Below, piece by piece: positions 9,368-18,581 of a DNA stretch of 64,000 nt (position 1 is its first letter; each line of letters begins with the position of its first letter). Origin of the DNA: JAAYYM01 sp964631375 (GTDB lineage: Bacteria; Bacillota; Clostridia; Lachnospirales; Lachnospiraceae). The position numbers were made by a program, and so were the translations under genes. The notes beneath the pieces are model-generated. The model was given only the letters and a program-made list of their open reading frames with translations, ran no database searches and was not told where the DNA came from. Where the stretch lies: assembly GCA_964631375.1 (NCBI GenBank), contig CAZVYQ010000010.1:3794-67793 (forward strand). Direction: 5' to 3'.

Positions 9368-11635
9368 TTAGTAAGAATTCATCGGGTCAAAGTCGAACTG
9401 TACCCTGATTTCCTTTGATTCATCTGTTTCCATCCACTGTTCTATTTGATCCTTACACAGTGTCAGGATATTATAATCTGCCGATTTGATATAAATCATA
9501 CGACGATATATATCGTTTATCTTATTGATCGATGCCTCTGCAGGTCCGATGACAGAAAAATTACCCTTAATTATATCATGATTTGCATCAAAATTCACCT
9601 GTTTTGTGAACTCCCTCAGAAGCGTCGCAATTTTACTACTGTACTGCATAGCAGCTTCTTCATCTGCAGCCTCCGTCAGAACTGCCAGCATATGTCCGGC
9701 CGGTGGATAATTCATAAGCTCTCTGTACCCGATCTCCTCACGATAAAACATACCATAGTCCTGTGCCGCAGCTGATATGATACTATAATGCTCCGGACGA
9801 TACGTCTGTATCACCACCTCGCCCGGCTTTTGATCTCTTCCTGCCCGCCCGGCTGCCTGCGTCAACAGTTGAAAAGTTCGCTCAGCGGCCCGATAGTCAT
9901 TTACATTCAGTGACATATCCGCTGCAAGGATACCAACCAAGGTGACATCAGCAAAATCATGTCCCTTAACGATCATCTGTGTTCCAATCAGGATATCGGC
10001 TTCATGGTTTGCAAATGTACTCAAAATTTTCTCATGCCCATCCTTGGTTCTGGTCGTATCCATGTCCATCCTGAGTACACGTGCTTTAGGAAATGTTTTG
10101 CAAATCTCCTGTTCAATCTGTTGTGTACCGGCCTTCATCCCACCAATATACCTTGACCCACATGAGGGACATACTGTGACTTGTGGTTGTTCATAGCCGC
10201 AATAATGACAGATCAACTTCTTATGAGCATGTACCGAGAGGGAGACATCACAATGTGGACATTTCATTACATATCCGCATGCACGACAGGAAACAAACCC
10301 TGCATAACCTCTACGATTTAAAAACAACATGATCTGTTCATGCTTTTCCAGTCTGTCTTCGATCAACTCATAGAGTTGTCTGCTGAATATGGAGCGATTG
10401 CCACTGCGTAATTCCTCCTTCAAATCTACTGTATATACCTGTGGCAGAGAAGCATTGACTGCACGGTTATGTAATTCATATAATTTGTACTCGCCCTTTT
10501 GTGCCTTATAATATGACTCTACGGATGGTGTGGCAGAACCAAGCAGCACCGATGCACCATGCATAGCTGCCAATTCGATTGCCACCTCTCTCGCATGATA
10601 TTTTGGCATCGTATCACTCTTGTATGCTCCTTCATGCTCTTCATCAATCACAATCAATCCCACATGTTCAAATGGTGTAAACAGTGCCGAACGCGGCCCT
10701 ATGATGACATCCAGCTGACCTTTTCTGGCACGTTCAAACTGATCATACTTTTCTCCATCTGACAGCCTGGAATGTAATGTCGATACTCTCTCTCCAAATC
10801 GTTTATAAAATCGAAGCACCATCTGATAGGTCAGTGCAATCTCAGGAATCAGAACAATCGCCTGCTTACCTGCTCTGACAGTTTCTTCGATCAAATCCAT
10901 ATAGACTTCTGTCTTGCCGCTTCCCGTCACCCCATGAAGTAAATAGGTTCTTTGGATTCCTTGTCTCATATCTGCCTTGACAGCATCTGCTATTTTCTGC
11001 TGCATCGGATTCAACTGGCAGGTTTCCGTCTCCTGCTTCATATGTGCCGTCGGATTGCGATAAACCTGTTCTGTGACAACAGACAGAACCCCCTGTTCCT
11101 CCATGGCTCGAATCGTTGCTGCCGATATATTTAATTTTGATAAAACAAGATCATAAAACAGTATTTTTTCACGAATCAGTTCCTCCAGGACACGAGCTCT
11201 GGCTACCTGATGCTTAGATCGATAATAGGCCAGTTGATTGCTCGCCTCCATAGACTCCTGCTTTAAGATAAGGTATCTTTTCTCTTTTGGCTTTACTTTC
11301 TTCTTGATCGGAAGAACTGTTTTCAAAGCAGCGATCATAGTAGATCCGTAATTTTGCTTCATCCACCATGCCAGTTGTATTAACTTTGATTCTACGAGCA
11401 TATCATCTGTTATAATACTGTGCAGATATTTCATCCGCTCCTCAGGAAATTCCGCATGATCTGTTAATTCCAGAACATAGCCTTTGATCAGTCGGTTTCC
11501 CTTTCCAAACGGTACATAAACTAAGGCACCCGGTTGCAGGCTGCCTTGTAATGCATCAGGAACCAGATATTGAAAGGTTTTATCCAGCTTCTCATGCGAG
11601 ATATCAACTATAATATTTGCATACTTTCCATTCAT
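9368..11635 (-). CDS. priA: Primosomal protein N' (replication restart helicase PriA)
   Basis: PriA recognises stalled forks and reloads the replicative helicase. The protein has an N-terminal DNA-binding domain, Walker A GVTGSGKTE, Walker B DEEH, a paired zinc-binding region with eight cysteines in CxxC-like pairs between the helicase lobes, and the C-terminal helicase motifs QAAGRAGR and GTQM. I place the start at ATG 11635 (MNGKYANI), which gives the usual 755 residues. The open frame extends a further 36 codons upstream, but that part is hydrophobic and poorly conserved in type. No Shine-Dalgarno sequence precedes the chosen ATG, see the promoter entry. Confidence 0.95.
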   Translation of the reverse strand: MNGKYANIIVDISHEKLDKTFQYLVPDALQGSLQPGALVYVPFGKGNRLIKGYVLELTDHAEFPEERMKYLHSIITDDMLVESKLIQLAWWMKQNYGSTMIAALKTVLPIKKKVKPKEKRYLILKQESMEASNQLAYYRSKHQVARARVLEELIREKILFYDLVLSKLNISAATIRAMEEQGVLSVVTEQVYRNPTAHMKQETETCQLNPMQQKIADAVKADMRQGIQRTYLLHGVTGSGKTEVYMDLIEETVRAGKQAIVLIPEIALTYQMVLRFYKRFGERVSTLHSRLSDGEKYDQFERARKGQLDVIIGPRSALFTPFEHVGLIVIDEEHEGAYKSDTMPKYHAREVAIELAAMHGASVLLGSATPSVESYYKAQKGEYKLYELHNRAVNASLPQVYTVDLKEELRSGNRSIFSRQLYELIEDRLEKHEQIMLFLNRRGYAGFVSCRACGYVMKCPHCDVSLSVHAHKKLICHYCGYEQPQVTVCPSCGSRYIGGMKAGTQQIEQEICKTFPKARVLRMDMDTTRTKDGHEKILSTFANHEADILIGTQMIVKGHDFADVTLVGILAADMSLNVNDYRAAERTFQLLTQAAGRAGRDQKPGEVVIQTYRPEHYSIISAAAQDYGMFYREEIGYRELMNYPPAGHMLAVLTEAADEEAAMQYSSKIATLLREFTKQVNFDANHDIIKGNFSVIGPAEASINKINDIYRRMIYIKSADYNILTLCKDQIEQWMETDESKEIRVQFDFDPMNSY

Positions 11636-11670
11636 GTGACAAGAATACCACAAATTAATATCCATTTCAA
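11636..11670 (-). promoter_or_regulatory. Candidate priA promoter giving a near-leaderless mRNA
   Basis: On the minus strand TTGAAA (11670-11665) and TATTCT (11647-11642) are separated by 17 bases. Only six bases lie between the -10 element and the priA ATG, so transcription would begin at or next to the start codon. This fits the absence of any ribosome-binding site. A second possible pair, TTGATA and TAATTT with 17-base spacing a few bases upstream, would leave a leader of roughly 15 bases, also without a binding site. Confidence 0.45.
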
Positions 11671-11860
11671 ACCATATCAACGAGCTGAAATTACAAGATA
11701 TTGGATTGTACTTTTTTAAAAACAATAAAAAAAGATGAAACAATTATATATAAATGATCGTTATCCATAATAGGTACTATTGATAAAAAACACAAGATAT
11801 ATGACAAAAGTAACTTCACATACTACAATATATCGTGTAAAATAAAAAACAATGTACTTA

Positions 11861-11889
11861 TTGACAATTCCATTTTTTTGTATTATTGT
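11861..11889 (+). promoter_or_regulatory. Sigma-A-like promoter of the MacB-type export operon
   Basis: TTGACA (11861-11866) and TATTGT (11884-11889) are separated by 17 bases, ahead of the plus-strand operon. The predicted start point near 11896 falls inside the palindrome at 11892-11917. The stretch from 11671 to 11860 is AT-rich intergenic DNA between divergent units in which I see nothing else. Confidence 0.6.
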
Positions 11890-11891
11890 AC

Positions 11892-11917
11892 TACTGTATT
11901 ATTCGCATAATACAGTA
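11892..11917. promoter_or_regulatory. Perfect 11-bp palindrome, candidate operator
   Basis: TACTGTATTAT (11892-11902) is followed by TCGC and then its exact reverse complement (11907-11917). It begins two bases after the -10 element and covers the expected transcription start, an ideal position for a repressor. The AT-rich arms and symmetrical spacing look like a site for a dimeric winged-helix or TetR-type regulator. No regulator gene is adjacent, so the protein is unknown. It could also form a 5' mRNA hairpin. Confidence 0.55.
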
Positions 11918-11937
11918 TTGTTTAGGAGGAAATGAAT

Positions 11938-12642
11938 TTGAATAATCTCATTACGATTCGGGATATGTGCAAGATTTACAATCCGGGAGAAAATGAAGTC
12001 CGTGCGCTGGATCATATCAATCTCACCATCAACAGGGGCGAGTATGTTGCCATTATTGGTCAGTCAGGAAGCGGTAAATCTACATTAATGAACATGTTGG
12101 GCTGTCTGGATGTTCCTACCAGTGGTGATTATTACCTGAACGGTTCAGATGTTGCTTCACTGCAGGATGATGAGTTGTCTGATATACGAAATCATGAGAT
12201 CGGATTTATCTTTCAAGGCTTTAATCTGATCGCCAATCTAACCGCTTTGGAAAATGTTGAGCTTCCCTTAATGTATCGTGGAGTTTCAAAATCCAAACGT
12301 GAAAAATTATCCATGGATGCCTTAAATAAAGTAGGTCTCGGAAAACGAATGTCCCATAAGCCCTCGGAAATGTCAGGTGGACAACAACAGCGTGTTGCCA
12401 TTGCAAGAGCCATTGCTCAGGCACCTCCTATCATACTGGCAGATGAGCCTACAGGAAATCTGGATACACACTCAACCAAAGAAATCATTTCTATTTTGAA
12501 AGATTTACATAAAGAAGGACGCACAGTCATCCTGATCACACATGATAATGAAATTGCTGCTCAGGCAAAACGTGTCGTCAAAATACGTGACGGGCAAATT
12601 GAGAGAGACTATATGAACACAGACGAGGGAGAAGAATTATGA
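11938..12642 (+). CDS. MacB-type ABC exporter ATPase
   Basis: ATPase subunit of a tripartite-like exporter of the LolD/MacB family. Walker A GQSGSGKST is near residue 40, the Q-loop near 95, the signature SGGQQQR near 145 and Walker B ILADEPTGNLD just after, followed by a switch histidine in ITHD. I prefer TTG 11938 as start because AGGAGG (11924-11929) lies eight bases upstream; the ATG at 11932 would be only two bases from it. The stop overlaps the adaptor ATG as ATGA. It powers the permeases encoded downstream; the cargo (drug, peptide or lipid) cannot be inferred. Confidence 0.93.
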   Translation: MNNLITIRDMCKIYNPGENEVRALDHINLTINRGEYVAIIGQSGSGKSTLMNMLGCLDVPTSGDYYLNGSDVASLQDDELSDIRNHEIGFIFQGFNLIANLTALENVELPLMYRGVSKSKREKLSMDALNKVGLGKRMSHKPSEMSGGQQQRVAIARAIAQAPPIILADEPTGNLDTHSTKEIISILKDLHKEGRTVILITHDNEIAAQAKRVVKIRDGQIERDYMNTDEGEEL

Positions 12643-14444
12643 AACCAGAAAAAGAAAACAAAGAATTAGATGCTGAGATGGAGGTACTGGATCTGGCTCC
12701 AAAGAAAAAAGATCCGCAAAAAGCAAAGAAAAAGAAAAAAATCATTAGACGCTGTATCATCGGTGCTGTTGCTGTCATTCTTCTCGTGGTCATTGTCGTT
12801 TTTAATGCGAATGCTAAAAACGCACTTCCAATGGTCGGTGTTGCAGATCTGACAATGGGTGATGTAGAAGAAACCATTTCCTCGAGTGGTTTTGTTACAA
12901 GCGAAAAATCAAAGACTTATTTTGCACCTGCCAATGTCACGGTTGCCGATGTAACTTTGAAAACCGGCGATAAAGTAAGTGCCAGTGACAAACTGTTATC
13001 CTTTGACACCTCAGATTTATCACTTGAAACAGAAAAGGCTTCCTTACAGGCTGTATCGGCAGATGAGGACTACAAACAATCCATGTACGAAAGTGCCAAG
13101 GCAGAACAGGATTATGCTATTGCAAAAGCCAATGTAGATACATACAAACTGCTGATCGTACTACAGCGTAATTATATCAATGACATCAATGCAGCCATCT
13201 CAGGTAAGACCAACAACCTTGCACAAAGTGCACAGTGTATCAAAGATGGAATTGCTAAACAGATCAACTCCAAAAATGATGAGATAACAAATAAAAACAA
13301 AGAAATTAATGAAATTCTCGGTTCCAACGGCAATCCTACCGATCTTGCACGTTATACAAAGTTAAAAAATGAAATACTGGATCTGACCAACGAAACCGGT
13401 GATCTTTCCTCTGCTGAGGCACATGTATATTACACAGTCGACACCATCGCAGAAAACAGACAGCTTGCCACTGCTCAGAACCTGTTGTCCGACATGCAGT
13501 CCTATTTATCCAAGGATGAAGCTAAGATGGAAGCAGCAGAAAAAGCCAAGTTAGACGCACATGCCAGAGAAAAACTCAAGGCAGATAATCAGATCCAACA
13601 GATTACCGCAGAGTCCGCACAGGAAGACTTTTCAGAAGCGTCCGAAGGAATCTATGCCGATTTCAATGGTATTATTTCTGATATGACTGCAGTCAGCGGT
13701 GCTCCAATTGTAAAGGGTGGTCAACTTTTAACATTGCAAAGTACAGAAGATGTTATGATTAATGTTCCGATCTCAAAATACAACCTTTCAAAGGTTGCAA
13801 TCGGTCAAAAAGCTGATATCACAATTGCAGGCAATCAGTATCAGGGAACGGTTACCCGTATTAACGGAATTGCCGTAAAGAATGAATCCGGTACTCCTGT
13901 GATTAATGCAGAGGTACATATCGATAACCCGGATCAGTCTATTTATCTCGGAATCGAAGCAAAGGTTGTGATCCATACTGCTTCCTCCACAAACGTACTG
14001 TTGGCACCTGTAGAAACCGTTAATACTGATAATGAAGGTCAGTTCTGCTATGTAATTGAAAATGATGTCCTGATCAGAAAAAATGTAGTCACCGGTGTCT
14101 CCTCTGATACAGTCATCGAGATCAAGGAAGGTCTCAAGATGGGTGATCAGGTAGTAAATGATTATACTATGACACTGACAGACGGTATGCCTGCAAAGGC
14201 ACGCCCAACCATCGATCCGGACGCCACTGATGCTGTGGAAGGTGAAGTTTCTGATACCTCCTCAGAAGATGCTGATGGCACAACCACAGATGAAGGCACT
14301 ACAGAGGAAACAGAAACTGAATCTAATGATACAGAGACAGAATCTGATGCAACCGATGATACTGCTGCTTCTGATGACACTGCTGATTCCACGACTGCCG
14401 ATACCATCACAATTAGTGCAGGGGCATCTGCCGCTACTGAGTAA
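12639..14444 (+). CDS. Membrane fusion/adaptor protein (HlyD-like) with acidic tail
   Basis: A 601-residue adaptor of the MacA/YknX kind. A Lys-rich cytoplasmic start is followed by one membrane anchor (about 37-57), then a split biotinyl-lipoyl-like domain around a long coiled-coil hairpin (about 125-330), a beta-barrel domain and a membrane-proximal domain ending near 520. The last 75-80 residues are an unstructured tail made almost only of Asp, Glu, Thr and Ser, which is not part of the family fold and would lie outside the membrane. It overlaps the ATPase gene by four bases and is followed by both permeases. The adaptor probably links the permease to the cell wall space. Confidence 0.9.
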   Translation: MKPEKENKELDAEMEVLDLAPKKKDPQKAKKKKKIIRRCIIGAVAVILLVVIVVFNANAKNALPMVGVADLTMGDVEETISSSGFVTSEKSKTYFAPANVTVADVTLKTGDKVSASDKLLSFDTSDLSLETEKASLQAVSADEDYKQSMYESAKAEQDYAIAKANVDTYKLLIVLQRNYINDINAAISGKTNNLAQSAQCIKDGIAKQINSKNDEITNKNKEINEILGSNGNPTDLARYTKLKNEILDLTNETGDLSSAEAHVYYTVDTIAENRQLATAQNLLSDMQSYLSKDEAKMEAAEKAKLDAHAREKLKADNQIQQITAESAQEDFSEASEGIYADFNGIISDMTAVSGAPIVKGGQLLTLQSTEDVMINVPISKYNLSKVAIGQKADITIAGNQYQGTVTRINGIAVKNESGTPVINAEVHIDNPDQSIYLGIEAKVVIHTASSTNVLLAPVETVNTDNEGQFCYVIENDVLIRKNVVTGVSSDTVIEIKEGLKMGDQVVNDYTMTLTDGMPAKARPTIDPDATDAVEGEVSDTSSEDADGTTTDEGTTEETETESNDTETESDATDDTAASDDTADSTTADTITISAGASAATE

Positions 14445-14458
14445 ACAGGGAGTTTATT

Positions 14459-15712
14459 ATGGCACAATTTATGGAATATATAAAAATGGCCCTTCAGAAT
14501 CTGCGTTCCAACAAAGGACGCTCTCTTCTGACCATGTTAGGAATCATCATTGGTATCTCTTCTGTCATCATGATCATCTCGATTGGTAACGGTGTCAGAG
14601 GAAGTATCAGTGAGGATCTGAATAAGTTGTCAAGCGGACAGATTGGTGTCAGTGTAAATGAAACAAAAAAGAAGGATAATAACTTCTACTTTAATCAAAC
14701 TGACATGGACGCCATCGAAAACAATGTCCCCCATGTGAAAGGCGTCACCCCCGGCAGCAATTATCGCTTCTGGCCATTGGTATCCGCTCCAAAGGTCACC
14801 AATCAGGAAGCAATGCTCTATACTGGAACAGAAGCCTTCCAATATGCTTACCCGCAGCCAATCATGGCTGGCTCCTATTTTACGAAAGAGGATGTTGACA
14901 GTGGTGCTCCGGTTTGCGTCTTGACCGAAATGGGAGCCCGCAAATTATTTGGTACAACTGATAATGTGATCGGAATGACCATTGAGATTGACCTCTGGGG
15001 TATGACGGCAGATCTGACAGTTATAGGTATCGAAAAGGACAGTGAATCAGCCACTATGAACATGATGACCGGTGCAAACCAGCAGATCATGATTCAGTCT
15101 CCCTACACAATGATGTCTACCCTGTTTGGTTGGGAAATGGATGAATTTGATAATTTCTTTATCTTTTCAGAAGCTCCGGAATATTCACAGTCCATCAGTA
15201 CATCTGTTGTGAAGATTCTGGAAGCCAGATACGATGTCCGTGGAGAAGGATTCTTTCAGATTGATAAATCTGACGATTCCCTTGGACAGATTACAAATGT
15301 TCTGTCCTATATCACCCTTTTTATTGTTTTTGTAGCCTCTATTTCACTCCTGGTCGGTGGAATCGGAGTTATGAATATCATGCTTGTATCAGTAACCGAG
15401 CGTACACAGGAAATAGGTATTCGTAAAGCACTCGGAGCCAAAACCGGTGCGATCATGACACAGTTTCTGGCCGAAGCGTCTATGATCACCCTTGTCGGGG
15501 GTGTCATAGGTATCATTCTAGGTGTGTTCGGAGCCTACGGGATCTGTGCTCTTCTGACAGCTCTAAAGTTATTTGAATGTACCGCCAAGGTAACTTTGGT
15601 AACAGTTATCGTTGCAAGTCTTTTCTCATCAGCAGTCGGAATCTTCTTCGGTATCTATCCTGCAAAAAAAGCGGCCAGACTAAGTCCGATTGAAGCATTA
15701 AGACACGAATAA
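14459..15712 (+). CDS. MacB/FtsX-family ABC permease 1
   Basis: A 417-residue permease with one N-terminal helix in GRSLLTMLGIIIG, a large extracytoplasmic MacB-type domain (about 45-280) and three C-terminal helices (about 285-310, 335-360 and 375-405). The cytoplasmic motif VTERTQEIGIRKALGA near 320 couples to the ATPase. AGGGAG lies seven bases upstream of the ATG. It is a clear paralogue of the next gene: the first 40 residues and the last 130 are nearly the same, while the extracytoplasmic domains differ. The two may form a heterodimer. Confidence 0.93.
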   Translation: MAQFMEYIKMALQNLRSNKGRSLLTMLGIIIGISSVIMIISIGNGVRGSISEDLNKLSSGQIGVSVNETKKKDNNFYFNQTDMDAIENNVPHVKGVTPGSNYRFWPLVSAPKVTNQEAMLYTGTEAFQYAYPQPIMAGSYFTKEDVDSGAPVCVLTEMGARKLFGTTDNVIGMTIEIDLWGMTADLTVIGIEKDSESATMNMMTGANQQIMIQSPYTMMSTLFGWEMDEFDNFFIFSEAPEYSQSISTSVVKILEARYDVRGEGFFQIDKSDDSLGQITNVLSYITLFIVFVASISLLVGGIGVMNIMLVSVTERTQEIGIRKALGAKTGAIMTQFLAEASMITLVGGVIGIILGVFGAYGICALLTALKLFECTAKVTLVTVIVASLFSSAVGIFFGIYPAKKAARLSPIEALRHE

Positions 15713-15762
15713 GCCCCAAAATGATACATTCATTTTCCGGCAGTTAAAATCGAGGTTAAGAT

Positions 15763-17010
15763 ATGACACAGTTTTTTGAATACATCAAAATGGCTTTTCA
15801 AAATCTAAGAAATAATAAAGGACGTTCCTTTTTGACCATGTTAGGAATTATCATAGGCATCTCCTCTGTCATCATGATCATTTCTATCGGTAACGGAATC
15901 AAGGGAAGCATTGATGATACACTGACTGATTTTGTGGGTGGTCAGTTGTATGTCTATCTCGATGAGAAAAAACAGAAAGAAAACTTGATAGAACTTGTAC
16001 CAGAGGATTTTGAGGCAATGGAGGAAAAGATTCCACATGTTAAGGCCGTGACTCCTGAGTATTGGAACTATGGAAAAATCACAGGGGCAAAGGGTATAGA
16101 TCTGGATGCCACTGTCAAGGGTGGTATGGCAGGTTATCAGTATATCGCAAAGGAACCGATCATCAAGGGTTCTTACTTTACGAAAGACGATGTTGCATCT
16201 GCTGAGAGAGTTTGTGTCATCAGTGAATCCGGTGCCAGAGCTCTGTTTGGTACAACTGAAAATGTCATCGGCATGCCTGTCGATATCACACTTTATGGAT
16301 TGACTGCACAGGTGAGAGTCAAGGGTATTCGTCAGGATTCTACTTCTGCTCTGTTAAATATGATGACGGGTGCCGATTCCAGATATTCTATTGAAATTCC
16401 TTATACAGTATGTGGTTCTGCCTTTAACTTCTGGGTAGAGACCTTTAACGGTGCCTATATCATCGGTGAAGGACCACAATATTCCAAGGATATCTATACT
16501 GCTGCTATTAATCTGCTGGAGGCACGCTATGATGTCAGAGGCGAAGGTTATTTTGTCCTTCAGGATCTGAATCAGGACATTGCCAGCATCACAAGTACAT
16601 TGGACGGTATTACGATCTTCATTGTATTTGTTGCCTCGATTGCTCTTTTGGTTGGTGGTATCGGTGTTATGAATATCATGCTGGTTTCTGTGACAGAGCG
16701 TACACGTGAGATCGGCATTCGTAAGGCTCTCGGTGCCAAAACAAATGCAATCTTGACACAGTTCTTGTCAGAAGCTGCTATTATCACTCTTGTCGGAGGT
16801 CTGATTGGAATCATACTCGGTATCCTTGGTGCCACGGGTGTTTGTAATCTATTGACATCATTGGATCTATTGGAGTGCTCGGCACAGGTGAATCCTTCTA
16901 CTGTAATTGTGGCGAGCCTATTCTCTTCTTCTGTTGGTATTTTCTTTGGAATTTATCCTGCAAAGAAAGCAGCAAAGCTAAGTCCGATTGAGGCATTGAG
17001 ACGAGATTAA
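15763..17010 (+). CDS. MacB/FtsX-family ABC permease 2
   Basis: The second permease of the operon, 415 residues, has the same layout as its upstream neighbour: one N-terminal helix, a MacB-type extracytoplasmic domain, three C-terminal helices and the coupling motif VTERTREIGIRKALGA. GAGG lies upstream of the ATG at normal spacing. With one ATPase gene and one adaptor gene for two permease genes, an asymmetric transporter is the simplest reading. A recent tandem duplication followed by divergence of the outer domain explains the pair. Confidence 0.93.
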   Translation: MTQFFEYIKMAFQNLRNNKGRSFLTMLGIIIGISSVIMIISIGNGIKGSIDDTLTDFVGGQLYVYLDEKKQKENLIELVPEDFEAMEEKIPHVKAVTPEYWNYGKITGAKGIDLDATVKGGMAGYQYIAKEPIIKGSYFTKDDVASAERVCVISESGARALFGTTENVIGMPVDITLYGLTAQVRVKGIRQDSTSALLNMMTGADSRYSIEIPYTVCGSAFNFWVETFNGAYIIGEGPQYSKDIYTAAINLLEARYDVRGEGYFVLQDLNQDIASITSTLDGITIFIVFVASIALLVGGIGVMNIMLVSVTERTREIGIRKALGAKTNAILTQFLSEAAIITLVGGLIGIILGILGATGVCNLLTSLDLLECSAQVNPSTVIVASLFSSSVGIFFGIYPAKKAAKLSPIEALRRD

Positions 17011-17033
17011 TTCATTTATTTTTATTCTATCAC

Positions 17034-17063
17034 AGATTGTTGCCACCACTATGGCAACAATCT
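17034..17063. terminator. Hairpin between convergent operons
   Basis: A perfect 12-bp inverted repeat, AGATTGTTGCCA and its complement, flanks a six-base loop. It lies 24 bases after the second permease stop and 14 bases beyond the murE stop, so it can serve both strands. Neither side has a strong T-run (TTTAATCTTT follows on the plus strand), so termination efficiency is uncertain. Confidence 0.55.
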
Positions 17064-17076
17064 GAGCATTTAATCT

Positions 17077-18549
17077 TTAAAAATCGGACGCCAAAACATC
17101 ACGAATGATGTCTCTCTCATCCATTGGATACTTTTGTCCCTTAATCTCCTGATAGTCCTCATGTCCCTTACCTGCCAGCACAATGACATCGCCCGGCTGT
17201 CCATTATGAATTACATATGCAATCGCTTCTCTACGATCACAGATCTCTATATATTTTCCAGAAGTCTTCTCAATCCCGGTACGAATATCCGCAATAATAT
17301 CTTCCGGTTCCTCGAATCTCGGATTATCCGACGTGATTACCGTCAGATCAGCCAATCTGCCAGACACCTCTCCCATCTCGTAACGTCGTATTTTAGAACG
17401 ATTACCGCCACATCCAAATAAACATACAATACGCTTTGGTTGATACTCTCTCAGGGTCGTTAACAGGCTTTCAAGTGCCATTGCATTATGAGCATAATCG
17501 ATCATTAGTGCAAAGTCATCTGATACCTTGATCATTTCTATTCTTCCTTTGACCTTCGCCTCGCGAAGGGCACGAACAATATCAGAACGCTCAATGTTAA
17601 AATGACGGCATACTGCGATTGCCGCAAGTGCATTGTACACACTGAATTTTCCCGGGGTATCAATGGTAACCTCAAGCGAAATCAGCCCTTCGGTACGGAA
17701 AGAAACACCCAGATAACCGGGAGTTGAAACAAGTTCTATATCACGTGCAATGATATCTGCACCCTCTTTCAGTCCAAAGCTTTCTAATTGACAGGTATGA
17801 TCCCGTAATACCTTCTGAACATGTACATCATCCGCATTCACAATACCTGTTTTACATTGTTGGAACAATAAACCCTTGCAGGACAGATATTCATCAAAGC
17901 TTCCATGCTCATTCGGTCCGATGTGATCCGGTTCAATATTTGTAAAAATCCCAAGTTCAAAATCAATGGCCTGTGTACGATGCATCATCAGCCCCTGTGA
18001 AGAAACCTCCATCACAACGACCTGTATGCCCTCATCAACCATCCTCTTAAAATACTCTTGTAAAATATATGACTCCGGTGTTGTATTTGCTGCAGGAATA
18101 TGTTCATCTCCAATGATTACTTCAATCGTGCCAATCAAACCAACCCGATAGCCTGCATTCTCCAAGATCGATTTGATCAGATAAGTAGTTGTAGTCTTAC
18201 CTTTTGTTCCTGTAATCCCAATGACCTTCATTGTCCTTGCCGGATATCCAAAATAAGCCGCACTGATATGTGCCATGGCATATCTCGTGTCATCAACCTT
18301 GATCACTGTCACATCACTTGGTATATCCACATCCTGTTCTACGACCAGAACTGTTGCTCCATTTTGTACAACCTCTGCCGCAATGCTATGTCCATCAAAG
18401 TTCGCTCCGACAATACAGATAAACAGGCAATCCTTCGTCACCTTTCTGGAGTCATAGACTACCTGATTAACCTTTCTCTCCAGTGATCCCTTCACACATT
18501 CATACGAAAACCCTTGTAATAACTCCCTTAACTGTCTCATTTCTGACAT
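17077..18549 (-). CDS. murE: UDP-MurNAc-L-Ala-D-Glu:meso-diaminopimelate ligase
   Basis: MurE adds the third amino acid to the peptidoglycan precursor in the cytoplasm. The ATP loop GITGTKGKTTTT is near residue 110, and SDNPRFEEPEDI near 405 carries the DNPR sequence characteristic of enzymes that add meso-diaminopimelate rather than lysine. The three Mur domains fit the 490-residue length. It stands apart from a dcw cluster, next to the C_GCAxxG_C_C gene with a gap of about 30 bases. The substrate assignment follows the known DNPR rule. Confidence 0.95.
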   Translation of the reverse strand: MSEMRQLRELLQGFSYECVKGSLERKVNQVVYDSRKVTKDCLFICIVGANFDGHSIAAEVVQNGATVLVVEQDVDIPSDVTVIKVDDTRYAMAHISAAYFGYPARTMKVIGITGTKGKTTTTYLIKSILENAGYRVGLIGTIEVIIGDEHIPAANTTPESYILQEYFKRMVDEGIQVVVMEVSSQGLMMHRTQAIDFELGIFTNIEPDHIGPNEHGSFDEYLSCKGLLFQQCKTGIVNADDVHVQKVLRDHTCQLESFGLKEGADIIARDIELVSTPGYLGVSFRTEGLISLEVTIDTPGKFSVYNALAAIAVCRHFNIERSDIVRALREAKVKGRIEMIKVSDDFALMIDYAHNAMALESLLTTLREYQPKRIVCLFGCGGNRSKIRRYEMGEVSGRLADLTVITSDNPRFEEPEDIIADIRTGIEKTSGKYIEICDRREAIAYVIHNGQPGDVIVLAGKGHEDYQEIKGQKYPMDERDIIRDVLASDF

Positions 18550-18581
18550 CCTCTTTCCTGTCTATAATCATTCACTGTCTA

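Noticed and set aside
11932..11937. ATG 11932 as the start of the first exporter gene
   Set aside because: It lies only two bases from AGGAGG; the in-frame TTG at 11938 has normal spacing.
14162..14467. 101-codon minus-strand ORF rich in Ser and Val
   Set aside because: It is the antisense shadow of the acidic tail of the adaptor gene; no start signal or family resemblance.
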